The notes beneath the pieces were generated by a model. It saw only the letters and a program-made list of their open reading frames with translations. It was not told the origin of the DNA and did not search any database. Position numbers and translations under genes: made by a program. This document shows, one piece after another, positions 56,807 through 64,000 of a stretch of 64,000 nucleotides of DNA; positions within the stretch are counted from its first letter, which is position 1, and each line of letters starts with the position of its first letter. Source of the DNA: Streptomyces sp. DH5 (GTDB taxonomy: Bacteria > Actinomycetota > Actinomycetes > Streptomycetales > Streptomycetaceae); assembly GCF_020873915.1 (NCBI RefSeq), contig NZ_JAHWGP010000005.1, positions 1 through 64,000 on the forward strand, given 5' to 3'.

Positions 56807-56880
56807 GGTACGGGCCGCCGCGCGGCCCGTACCGCGCGACGGCCGGGGCCTCTCCTGTGGGGGGTGGCGGCCCCGGCCGT
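56807..56880 (-). terminator. Two hairpins between the sigma modules
   Basis: Stem 1 is 11 bp at 56807-56833 (GGTACGGGCCG with its complement, 5-base loop). Stem 2 is 12 bp at 56839-56880 with an 18-base loop. Both follow the gene ending at 56951 and probably terminate its transcript. The rest of 56563-56950 shows no gene. Confidence 0.6.
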
Positions 56881-56950
56881 TGCCTCGGCGGCAGCGACGT
56901 GAGCGCGTGTCTCTCTGTCTTCCCCGGTAACCGCCGTGGGGCGGCGCACG

Positions 56951-57835
56951 TTACGGGTTCCCCGCGCCCGGCTCGGCGGGTCTGCCGGTGCCGGCGCCCG
57001 GCCCGCCGTCCGGCCCGCCGCCCCGGCCGGCGCCCACCGCTCCGTCCGGACCCTCGCCCGCCTCGCGGCCCGCGCCACCCGGGGAACCGTCCCCGCCGGA
57101 CCCGCCGGTGCTCGGCCTCCCCGGCGTCGCGGAACCGCCGGGCCGCCGCTCCGTGTCCCGTGGGGGCTGCTCGGTGCCGAGCCGCCCGGCGCAGTACGCC
57201 CCGACGTGAGCCGGACCGCCCGCGGCCTCGCCGGGCCGCTTCCCGGCCGTGGACTCCAGGGCTCGGCCGCCTTCCCCCACCCGCTCGAAGGCGCGGCAGT
57301 CGGTCTCGGTGTCCCCGGTACCCGTGGGGCGGTCCGGCTCCTCCCGGCCGGAACCGGCCTCCGGGGCCGCGCTGTCGGGGGAGGCCGGGGCGGTGGCGCC
57401 CGGGGGCGCGTGGGTGCGCCCGGTGCCGGGTGCGGGGCGGTCCGGCGACGAGTCGCTCGCGCCGATCCCGGCGACCGCGACTCCGCTCAGGGTGAGGCCG
57501 GCGACCAGGACGGACAGCGTGGCCTTCAGCGAGCCGCCCCCGATCCGTCGCCGACGGGCCCGCCAGTCGTCCCGGCGCCGGGCGCGCGCGCCGTGCGCTC
57601 CGGTCTCCCGGGCCTCCAGGAACGCGGCGACGGCCCGCTGTTCGGCCCCCGCGTCCACGCCGTCGCGGATCAGGGCGGCGGCGAGCAGCGCCTCCAGGCT
57701 CGCGGGGCCGGAGGCGGCCGGGCCGGAGGCGGCCGGGCCGGTGCGGGCCGGGCCGGTGCTCCGTGCGGCCGGTCCGCCCTCGGGGCGCGCACGCCGACGG
57801 CCGGCCCGCCCGCCGTCGCTCCGCCGTTCACCCAT
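56951..57835 (-). CDS. Membrane partner protein of ECF sigma factor B
   Basis: This 294-residue protein has a basic, Arg-rich N-terminus, an acidic helical segment (about 45-75), one membrane helix (about 100-122: LKATLSVLVAGLTLSGVAVAG, shown in part), and a Pro/Gly/Ala-rich outer region containing DCRAFERVGEGG and GGPAHVGAYC. These two Cys motifs match those in the partner protein at 54884. ATG 57835 is chosen. A 247-base gap, unusually wide for such pairs, separates it from its sigma gene. Confidence 0.7.
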   Translation of the reverse strand: MGERRSDGGRAGRRRARPEGGPAARSTGPARTGPAASGPAASGPASLEALLAAALIRDGVDAGAEQRAVAAFLEARETGAHGARARRRDDWRARRRRIGGGSLKATLSVLVAGLTLSGVAVAGIGASDSSPDRPAPGTGRTHAPPGATAPASPDSAAPEAGSGREEPDRPTGTGDTETDCRAFERVGEGGRALESTAGKRPGEAAGGPAHVGAYCAGRLGTEQPPRDTERRPGGSATPGRPSTGGSGGDGSPGGAGREAGEGPDGAVGAGRGGGPDGGPGAGTGRPAEPGAGNP

Positions 57836-58082
57836 GTCCGTTCCCGTCCCTGCTCGATCTTGCTCTGTCCCGCGCCGCCCGCCCGGTCCGCCCGGCGCTC
57901 GCGGACCGCGCGGTTCCGCCCGGTCCGGCCGCGCGGGGATGCCGCCCGGCCCGACGGATACGTTCCGTGCGTCCGGCCCGTTCAGCGCCCGGCTCGCGGT
58001 GGCCGCCGCGGGCCGCCGGGCCCGGACGGCGCGGGCCGGACGTCGCCGCGCCGGCCTCCGGGGGTCCCGGGCCTGCCGGCGT

Positions 58083-58757
58083 TCATGCCGATCCACCCAG
58101 CGTCTTCGGCGCCTCATCCGTCACACCGTCGACGCCGAGCTGCTCGGCCAGCCGCTTCAGTCCCCGGTACGCGGCCGTCCGCACCGCACCCGGCCGCTTG
58201 CCGAGGACCCGCGCGGCGGCGGGGCCGTCGAGGCCGACGACGACGCGCAGCAGCACGGCCTCGGCCTGGTCCCGCGGCAGACCGCCGACCAGGTCCAGGG
58301 CGTACTCGGTGGACAGGGCCTCCATGGCCTGGTCGTGGGTGCTCTGCGGTCCGGGCAGGTCCAGGACGTCCTGTTCCAGCGCCGACGGCCGGGGCCGCGC
58401 CCGCTGCCGGCGCAGGTGGTCCAGCGCCCGGTGCCGGGCGATGGTCGCCGTCCAGCCCCGGAAGCCGGCCCCGTCGCCCTTGAACCTGCCCAGGTCACGG
58501 GCGATCTCCAGCCAGGCGTCCGACATCACGTCCTCGGCGTCGTCCCCGACCAGCCCGCGCACGTAGGCGAGCAGTCCCGGCTGGACGAGTCGGTAGGCCG
58601 TGGCGAAGGCGGACTCGTCCCCCTTCTGGGCCCGCACGACGGCCGTGCCCAGTTCCCCGTCGTACGCCTGCGTGCGGCGGGATTCCCCTCCGTGGCCCAA
58701 GAACCGTCCTCGTCCGTACCGAGCGGGTAGCGCGTGGAACTCGCTTGGCGCGAGCAC
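58083..58757 (-). CDS. ECF sigma factor B
   Basis: This 224-residue protein has the same domain order as the factor at 55888. Region 2 contains FATAYRLVQPGLLAYVRGLVG and FRGWTATIARHRALDHLR, region 4 contains LPRDQAEAVLLRVVVGLDGPAAAR (shown in part) and KRPGAVRTAAYRGLKRLAE. The start is uncertain: GTG 58757 is the longest; a TTG about 20 codons later, behind a GAGGACGG site, would give a start just before GHGGES and may be better. Confidence 0.82.
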   Translation of the reverse strand: MLAPSEFHALPARYGRGRFLGHGGESRRTQAYDGELGTAVVRAQKGDESAFATAYRLVQPGLLAYVRGLVGDDAEDVMSDAWLEIARDLGRFKGDGAGFRGWTATIARHRALDHLRRQRARPRPSALEQDVLDLPGPQSTHDQAMEALSTEYALDLVGGLPRDQAEAVLLRVVVGLDGPAAARVLGKRPGAVRTAAYRGLKRLAEQLGVDGVTDEAPKTLGGSA

Positions 58758-59084
58758 GTCCGACGGCGCTCACACCCCCACGGTCATCAGCGTGCGGCGC
58801 GACGAATGTGTCACAGCACGTCAGGCGCCTCGTGCGGCCCGTCCGTGCCGGCGGCACCTCCGGCCGCACCGCCTCCGGGGCGGGTGGGCCCGTCCCGTGA
58901 CGTGCCGTCACCCCGGTGGGGCCGGGCGCCGGCGGCGTGATCCGCCGTGCCGTCGCGCCGGCCGGGGCCCCCGGCCGGCGGCCCGGCGCTCGCGCCGTCG
59001 TCGGCGCGGGCGGCCGGCCGGCTCACGCGGCACCCCGCACGGCGGTGGAACCTCCCCCGTCCGGGGCCGCGCGGAGGCCGGAGG

Positions 59085-59489
59085 TCACGGCCCTCCCTCG
59101 CACGCGTCACGGCACAGCAGGCGCAGGGATCCCTCGCCCGTGTAGCACCGGCGGGCCTCGTCGATCGGGTCCCAGAGCCGGCCGTCCGGGGTGCGGACCC
59201 AGTGCTCGCCGCCGGAGGCCCACCACTCGCCCCCGGCCTGACGTGCGATCACCTCACCCGCGTAGGCACCGAATCCGCGCAGCACCAGCTCCACGGCGGC
59301 GTACGGGGCGGCTTCCCGGCGGATGTCCTCGATCACCCGGTCGACGCTCCACAGGCTGCGCGCCGAGTAGTCGAGGCGCAGCCGCGCTCCTTCGCGCATG
59401 GCCGCCACCGCGTCCGCCGCCCAGCGGACCGGCTTCGTCGCGGCCGAGGGCCTGGTCTCCTGCTGTGTCGTCGCAGTCGTCGCAGTCAT
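59085..59489 (-). CDS. Hypothetical protein (134 residues)
   Basis: The protein begins MTATTATTQQETRPSAATK and continues with a compact Trp/Arg-rich domain (VRWAADAVAAMREG, SLWSVDRVIEDIRREA, GEWWASGGEHWVRTPDGRLWDPIDE; about 30-120). The pattern of small protein segments and no signal or membrane helix suggests a cytoplasmic protein. I do not recognise the family. A TACACA box close to ATG 59489 suggests a leaderless transcript. Confidence 0.65.
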   Translation of the reverse strand: MTATTATTQQETRPSAATKPVRWAADAVAAMREGARLRLDYSARSLWSVDRVIEDIRREAAPYAAVELVLRGFGAYAGEVIARQAGGEWWASGGEHWVRTPDGRLWDPIDEARRCYTGEGSLRLLCRDACEGGP

Positions 59490-59612
59490 CACACTGTGTA
59501 GAGCGCAGGGGAGAACCGTTTCGTCACCGCGATTCCGAGGGTTCCCGCAACGGACACAGGACCGCCCCAACGCGGGCACAGGACCTGCCGCCCGTGACGG
59601 CCACGGCGCGCC

Positions 59613-60170
59613 TCAGCCGTCCCTGCGGCTGCGGCGGGACACCGCGGCGCGCAGCACCCGCCGGCCCTCCGTCGAGATCTCCAGCGCACCGCGCAGCCCC
59701 GCCGGGCCGTGGGCGGACATCAGCTCCAGGACGGCGGTCTGGCGGCGCAGTTCGGCGGCGAGAAGCGGCGACAGGCCCTCCGCGGCGCCCGCACGGCAGG
59801 CGTCCGCGAGCCCTGCGTCGCCGGCGGCGCCGTCCAGCAGCCGGTGGACGCGCAGCGCGGCGAGGGAACAGGCGTCCGCCCACTCCCGCAGCCCGGCGCC
59901 GGTCCGCTCCGCGGGGGCGGTGGCGAGCATCCGCCGCGCTTCCGCCACGCACTCCCGCGCACCGTCGGCCGCCGCGCCCAGCGCGCCGCGCGTCTGCTCG
60001 AGCCGTTCGGCCCAGTCACCGGGGGCGGCGTCCTCCGCGAGGCTCGCCCACAGCGGCCGCACCGCCTCGTCGTCACCACCGAGCAACGGCACGCACCGAT
60101 CCAAACAAGCCAACCCGCTCACGGCCAGCCCGCGCTCGTCGGCCTGCGCGATCAGTTCCACCAGGCTCAT
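59613..60170 (-). CDS. Hypothetical helical protein (185 residues)
   Basis: The protein is Ala/Leu/Arg-rich and largely alpha-helical, beginning MSLVELIAQADERGLAVSGLACLDRCVPLLGG (shown in part). It has no membrane segment or signal. No known domain is recognised. It is the middle of three consecutive minus-strand genes of unknown function. Confidence 0.65.
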   Translation of the reverse strand: MSLVELIAQADERGLAVSGLACLDRCVPLLGGDDEAVRPLWASLAEDAAPGDWAERLEQTRGALGAAADGARECVAEARRMLATAPAERTGAGLREWADACSLAALRVHRLLDGAAGDAGLADACRAGAAEGLSPLLAAELRRQTAVLELMSAHGPAGLRGALEISTEGRRVLRAAVSRRSRRDG

Positions 60171-60278
60171 CCACGCCTCCCTCTCCGGGTCGTCACAGGC
60201 CCCCGACGAGGCCGTGTACAGGCCTCGTTCCTCACGGAGCCCGCATCTCCCCTTACTGCGTGCGACGGGCCGGGAGTG

Positions 60279-60821
60279 TCACTCGGGCACCACACCGAGC
60301 CGGTCGAGGAGACGGAAGAAGAGGTTTTCGGCCAGGGGACGCCCCCGCTCGAGCGAAGTCGAGAGTGAGGGAGGGGCGGGGTCGGCGGTCAGTACCTCGG
60401 CCAGCTCCTCGGCGGACACCGTGTGTCCCGCCTCCTCGGCCCAGAAGACCGCCCGCTCGGCGGCGTCGGCGGGTTCAAGGAAGTAGTCGTCGACCGTGAG
60501 CCCTTCCCGCTGCCCGTCGAGGTACCCGGCCATGGCGGTCCGCGCCAGGCAGGTCGTCCACGCCCCGCTCTCCGGTGACGCCGCCTCCACGACCACGCAG
60601 TCGCTGTCCATGACGTACCCGAACAGCGCGGGCGCCCCGGTCTCCCGCGCCAGGTCGTTCATGTTCCCGATGTCGCCCTCGCCGCCCGGGTACTCCCACA
60701 CCTGCCATCCGTCCGGCGCGGAGGTGCGCAGCGTCATGCCGCCGGCCGCGCCGGCCAGCGCGTCCAGCCCGGCGAGCGGCCGCTCCCCGCGGCCCACGAC
60801 GAAATACCCCCAGTAACCCAT
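60279..60821 (-). CDS. Hypothetical protein (180 residues) with a repeat-derived segment
   Basis: The protein begins MGYWGYFVVGRGERPLAGLD and has a compact domain (WQVWEYPGGEGDIGNMND, VMDSDCVVVEAASPESGAW, DYFLEPADAAERAVFWAEEAG). The stretch that reads SLSTSLERGRP near residue 155 is encoded by a Streptomyces intergenic repeat (60336-60376), so this segment was probably gained by insertion without loss of frame. ATG 60821 has a GGGGGG site 9 bases upstream. The family is not recognised. Confidence 0.7.
   Translation of the reverse strand: MGYWGYFVVGRGERPLAGLDALAGAAGGMTLRTSAPDGWQVWEYPGGEGDIGNMNDLARETGAPALFGYVMDSDCVVVEAASPESGAWTTCLARTAMAGYLDGQREGLTVDDYFLEPADAAERAVFWAEEAGHTVSAEELAEVLTADPAPPSLSTSLERGRPLAENLFFRLLDRLGVVPE
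60336..60376. repeat. Intergenic-type palindromic element inside a coding sequence
   Basis: The sequence around CTCGAGCGAAGTCGAGAG closely matches, in reverse orientation, part of the element at 11636-11735 (CTCTCGGCTTCGCTCGAG). It lies within the open frame at 60279-60821. Confidence 0.65.
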
Positions 60822-60980
60822 GTGCTGGTGTCCCCCCGGTGCGTCGGTTCGGATCACCCGAAACACCACCACAGCCGTAGGGGGGTGCGCAGGCGTATCC
60901 GGCAATCCGCGGGCCCGCCCGGGGGGCGCGCCCAGGGCGCCGGAAAGTGCCTCCAGGTCCTTCGCCGGGCGGGCCGGGGG

Positions 60981-62633
60981 TCAGCCCAGTTCGTCCGCCA
61001 GGGCGCGGAACTCCGTCCAGGACAGCTCGGGTGCGTCCGGGTCCCACAGCTTCTGCACCGTCGCCCGCAGCGGCATGCGGATGCCGGCCGCGACCTGCTC
61101 CTGGGTCTGGGAGCGGGGCAGGTCTCCCCAGATGGCGAGGGACCCGCCGAGGATCTGGTCGTCGTACCGCTCCGGGACGGCGGTGGTGCCGCGCAGCACC
61201 AGCGGCGTCCACTGCTCGTAGATCCGCTCCCCCGTCGGGTAGACGAAGGTCAGCGGCTCCCCGAGCACGTAGTAGAGGAACTCGTCGTTGTAGTTGACCA
61301 CCTGGCGGCCCTCGGCCAGGTACTCGGCCGGCTGCCGGGCGCCGATCTCCTTGCCGGTCCAGTAAGCCACCTCGATGTCCTCGGCGGCCCGCACCGACCC
61401 GCCCCGGAAGAACCCGTCGTTCCAGGCGCGGGGCACGCGGTCGAGCGCACGGACCGTGGCGGCCCGGTCGTTCAGCCACCCGGTGGTCAGGTCCTCGACG
61501 GTCGCGCCGGAGCCGTACTTCTCCCGCGCGGCGGCGGCCAGGCCCGGGAACGACGCCTCGGGGTCGGACACCACCAGTGCCTGGTACTCGTCGCCGCCGA
61601 GGTGCCACCGCCCGCCGGGGAAGAGCCCGGCGTACTCCTCCAGAAGGTCGTCGACGATCTCGGCGGACGCCGGCTTCGAGATGTCGATCGCGCCGCGCAC
61701 GGCACGGCCACCCGCGTCGCGCAGCCGGAGGTCGGGGTGGGCGGCGAGGACCGCGCCGAGGTGCCCGGGCGAGTCGATCTCGGGGACGACGGTGATGTGC
61801 CGGCTCGCCGCGAGGTCGACGATCTTCTTGACCTGCGCCTTGGTCAGGTGCTGGTCGGAGACGATCTCCGGGTGCGAGTCGGACGCGATGCGGAAGCCCT
61901 GGTCGTCGGAGAAGTGCAGTCCGAGCTCGTTGAACTTCAGGTCGCCGAGCTCCCGGATCCGGTCCTCGATCCAGCCGGCGCTGTAGTGCTTGCGCGCGAT
62001 GTCCAGCATCATCCCGCGCCGCTGTTTGGCCGGCTCGTCGCGCACCACGCCCTCGGGTGCGGCGCCGGCGCCCTTCGTCTCCTGCTTGAGGGTGCGGGTG
62101 CCGTAGAAGACGCCCGCCTCGGCCGGGGCGGCCACGGTCACCCGTCCGCCCCGCACCGTCATCGTGTACGACTCGGGGTTCGCGCCCGCGTCGCGGTTCA
62201 GCTCCAGCCGCAGGTCCCCGTCCCGCTCGTCGTCGCGCTCCCCCGCGTACGTCAGTCCCAGCTCGCCGGCTATCAGCCGGCCCTCGTCGGCCAGCGCCGG
62301 ATCGGCCACGACCACCCGGTGCTCACGGGCGGGGCGCCAGCCCGGGCCGCGCTCCGCCGTGTGCTCGCGGACCGCGGGTATGGTGCGCGGCGCCCGTGAC
62401 AGCGGGTGGGAACGGGTGGGGCTGGGGCTGGGACTCTCCGTGGCGGACGCCGCCGTCGAGTCCGCGGCGGAGCCGTCGTCGCCCGAGGTCGCCCACAGCC
62501 CGACGCCCACGCCGGACGCGGCCACCAGGGCGCCCGCGGCGACCGCCGCGACCAGTACCCGCCGTTCCCGCACCGCCCCCGCCGGGCGACGCCTGTGCTG
62601 ACTCCGCTGCCTGCGCTGCCTGTGCCGACTCAC
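60981..62633 (-). CDS. GH20 beta-N-acetylhexosaminidase
   Basis: This 550-residue enzyme has a positively charged N-terminus and one hydrophobic signal/anchor segment (about 27-50), a Ser/Thr/Pro-rich linker, a GH20b-like domain and the catalytic barrel. The substrate-assisted catalytic pair is visible in WHLGGDEYQ (about 360), and DDQGFRI, EIDSPGH and WTP... are further family segments. It removes terminal N-acetylhexosamine from chitin or wall fragments outside the cell. GTG 62633 is set by a TACGTT box 6 bases ahead. Confidence 0.9.
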   Translation of the reverse strand: MSRHRQRRQRSQHRRRPAGAVRERRVLVAAVAAGALVAASGVGVGLWATSGDDGSAADSTAASATESPSPSPTRSHPLSRAPRTIPAVREHTAERGPGWRPAREHRVVVADPALADEGRLIAGELGLTYAGERDDERDGDLRLELNRDAGANPESYTMTVRGGRVTVAAPAEAGVFYGTRTLKQETKGAGAAPEGVVRDEPAKQRRGMMLDIARKHYSAGWIEDRIRELGDLKFNELGLHFSDDQGFRIASDSHPEIVSDQHLTKAQVKKIVDLAASRHITVVPEIDSPGHLGAVLAAHPDLRLRDAGGRAVRGAIDISKPASAEIVDDLLEEYAGLFPGGRWHLGGDEYQALVVSDPEASFPGLAAAAREKYGSGATVEDLTTGWLNDRAATVRALDRVPRAWNDGFFRGGSVRAAEDIEVAYWTGKEIGARQPAEYLAEGRQVVNYNDEFLYYVLGEPLTFVYPTGERIYEQWTPLVLRGTTAVPERYDDQILGGSLAIWGDLPRSQTQEQVAAGIRMPLRATVQKLWDPDAPELSWTEFRALADELG

Positions 62634-62639
62634 TCAGCC

Positions 62640-62645
62640 AACGTA
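62640..62645 (-). promoter_or_regulatory. -10 box of the GH20 gene, probably leaderless
   Basis: TACGTT on the minus strand ends 6 bases before GTG 62633. Confidence 0.4.
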
Positions 62646-62816
62646 CGACCCATTCGGGTGAGAGGCGTCCACGAGCCGCCCCCAAACCCCGCCGTCCGGG
62701 TGAATTCGAGGTACCGATCGGACACGTCCCGGGCGTACTCGGTAACGTGTCGTCAGAAACTCTCACAGCATCTACCACCGACACACACGCGACGCCCACG
62801 AGGACCCACGCTGCCT

Positions 62817-63389
62817 GTGCACCGTCTCCCAGACCTCCCCGGCCGGGTCGCCATACCCGCACAGGCCCGCGGCGCGCCCGGCCCCCCGCCCCCGCTGGAG
62901 CGGTTCAACACCGCCCCCGCCCAGGACGCCGAGCGCGACCTCCTGTCCTGCCTGCACAGCCCGCGCTGGGCCCTGCGCGTCGCCGGCCACCGCCCCTACC
63001 CGGATCCGGCGTCCCTCCTGGCGGCCGCGGACGAGGCGGCGTACGACCTCTCCGCCGAGGAACTCGCCAAGGCCCTCGCGGCGGAGAGCCTCCCCGCCCT
63101 CCCCGAGGACACCTACACGGCCGCCCACACCGCCCTGAACGCGGCCCACGCCGCCTACGAGGCCAAGTTCGGCCACGTGTTCGTCATCTCGCTGGACGGG
63201 GTCCCCGAGGAAGAGGCCCTGGACCGCGTCCTCGAAGACATCCGGTCACGATTGGCCAACGATCCGGAGGACGAGCGGGTGGTCGCCGCGGAGCAGCTCC
63301 GCCGTCTGGCGAGGGAGCGGCTGGAGAACATGCTCAGGGGCGCGGGGAACTGCGCCGACAGCCCCCACGGCGCCGCCTCCGGCACCTGA
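62817..63389 (+). CDS. OHCU decarboxylase-like protein, catalytic residues absent
   Basis: This 190-residue protein has the fold pattern of 2-oxo-4-hydroxy-4-carboxy-5-ureidoimidazoline (OHCU) decarboxylases: LERFNTAPAQDAERDLLSCLHSPRWALRVAGHRPY (shown in part), AHAAYEAKFGHVFVISLDG and LANDPEDERVVAAEQLRRLARERLENML (shown in part). The HPRIG-type catalytic His is not found: LAKALAAESLPALPED stands at that place, and the usual S-x-x-EQ motif is also missing. It is probably an altered-function relative. GTG 62817 is tentative since the GAGGAC site is about 14 bases upstream. Confidence 0.75.
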   Translation: MHRLPDLPGRVAIPAQARGAPGPPPPLERFNTAPAQDAERDLLSCLHSPRWALRVAGHRPYPDPASLLAAADEAAYDLSAEELAKALAAESLPALPEDTYTAAHTALNAAHAAYEAKFGHVFVISLDGVPEEEALDRVLEDIRSRLANDPEDERVVAAEQLRRLARERLENMLRGAGNCADSPHGAASGT

Positions 63390-63579
63390 CCGCGCCCGCC
63401 GGCGCGGGGTACCGCCCCGCACCCCTTCGAGTGCAAGTTTGATCACACCGGCAGGCCCCCTGTAAGCACCGCAGGCACACGTCGCTACCATGCTGGGGGC
63501 CGGTGGACCGTACCCGGCCGGGCCCGACCGACAAGGAAAGCCGGCGCGGCCCCGACCCCCGCTCCCGGAGGAAATTTCC

Positions 63580-63960
63580 GTGCCGGCTGGAACGCTGTAC
63601 CGCGGCCGGGAAGGAATGTGGTCCTGGGTGGCTCACCGAGTCACCGGCGTCCTCATCTTCTTCTTCCTGTTCGTTCACGTGCTGGACACCGCCCTCGTGC
63701 GCGTGTCCCCCGAGGCCTACGACACCGTCGTGGCCACGTACAAGACGCCGATCGTCGCGCTGCTGGAGTACGGCCTCGTCGCCGCCATCCTCTTCCACGC
63801 GCTCAACGGCCTGCGTGTCATCGCCGTCGACTTCTGGGTCAAGGGCGCCCGCTACCAGAAGCAGATGCTCTGGACCGTCGTCGCCCTGTGGGCCGTGCTG
63901 ATGCTCGGGGCGATCTACCCCGTCCTCGGCCACGCCGCTCGTGAACTGTTCGGGAGCTGA
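63580..63960 (+). CDS. sdhC: Succinate dehydrogenase cytochrome b556 subunit
   Basis: This 126-residue membrane protein is the first gene of the sdhCD... operon. It has three helices and the family pattern GMWSWVAHRVTGVLIFFFLFVHVLDTALV (shown in part) with the haem-ligand candidate His in the first helix and LFHALNGLRVIAVDF in the second. It anchors succinate dehydrogenase to the membrane and passes electrons to menaquinone. GTG 63580 follows GGAGGAAA. A TTGATC (63439-63444) and TAAGCA (63463-63468) pair with an 18-base spacer is a plausible promoter. Confidence 0.92.
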   Translation: MPAGTLYRGREGMWSWVAHRVTGVLIFFFLFVHVLDTALVRVSPEAYDTVVATYKTPIVALLEYGLVAAILFHALNGLRVIAVDFWVKGARYQKQMLWTVVALWAVLMLGAIYPVLGHAARELFGS

Positions 63961-63965
63961 CGACC

Positions 63966-64000
63966 ATGTCCACCACTGAAACCAACGCCTCGGGCGTCGG
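63966..64000 (+). CDS. sdhD: Succinate dehydrogenase membrane anchor subunit, partial
   Basis: ATG 63966 starts MSTTETNASGVG and is cut by the window end. The position 5 bases after sdhC and the N-terminus resemble Streptomyces SdhD. Confidence 0.6.
   Translation, partial: MSTTETNASGV

Noticed and set aside
63431-63446. GTG-N10-CAC before sdhC as a Crp site
   Set aside because: The spacing does not match the Streptomyces Crp consensus GTG-N6-GNCAC.

Overview
The window is one contiguous piece of a Streptomyces chromosome. The evidence is the very high G+C with G/C-filled third codon positions, frequent GTG starts, an AfsQ1/AfsQ2 two-component system beside a SigQ-type sigma factor, an acyl-CoA carboxylase with a small epsilon subunit, and a gene order that I recognise as collinear with the S. 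coelicolor core from the biotin protein ligase to succinate dehydrogenase. I saw no rRNA, tRNA, CRISPR array, transposase or prophage gene.

Layout. Positions 1-8.5 kb hold biotin ligase and acyl-CoA carboxylase genes (birA, pccB, pccE, accA), Maf and a DeoR-type repressor. Positions 8.5-19.1 kb hold a flavoprotein reductase followed by salvage genes: purine-nucleoside phosphorylase, a phosphosugar mutase, deoxyribose-phosphate aldolase, two aldehyde dehydrogenase genes and a uridine-kinase-like P-loop protein. Positions 19.3-24.6 kb carry sigQ, afsQ1, afsQ2, a lipoprotein, a VanZ-like protein and a PspC protein. Positions 24.7-42.3 kb return to nucleosides (adenosine deaminase, thymidine phosphorylase, cytidine deaminase, a complete BmpA-type ABC importer with two receptor lipoproteins), interrupted by a LysR/MFS pair, an ECF sigma factor, an AEC transporter and a Uma2 protein. 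Positions 42.6-51.1 kb are a nonulosonic-acid (Kdn/sialic-acid type) cell-wall glycopolymer cluster, matching the teichulosonic-acid locus known from S. coelicolor. The rest holds a LysE exporter, an acyl-CoA mutase large subunit, an L,D-transpeptidase, two paralogous sigma/membrane-partner modules, a GH20 hexosaminidase, a degenerate ureidoimidazoline decarboxylase-like protein and the start of sdhCD.

How it works together. Nucleosides are bound by the two BmpA lipoproteins, imported by the ABC transporter, deaminated (Add, Cdd), split by phosphorolysis (PNP, DeoA), isomerised by the mutase and cleaved by DeoC to glyceraldehyde-3-phosphate and acetaldehyde, which the adjacent aldehyde dehydrogenase can oxidise. 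The strongest new signal is a 12-bp palindrome, CTACGCGCGTAG, found exactly at four promoters (pnp, deoC, add, ABC operon) and with two changes in one arm at two more (both bmpA genes). It ties these genes into one apparent regulon.

Other points. Many genes appear to have leaderless promoters, with a TAnnnT box 6 or 7 nt before the start codon. Three proteins look like enzymes lacking their catalytic residues: a half-length aldehyde dehydrogenase, an alpha/beta hydrolase with Gly in place of the nucleophile and with the only in-frame TTA codon I found, and the decarboxylase-like protein. Dispersed Streptomyces-type repeats lie between genes, and one lies inside a coding sequence.
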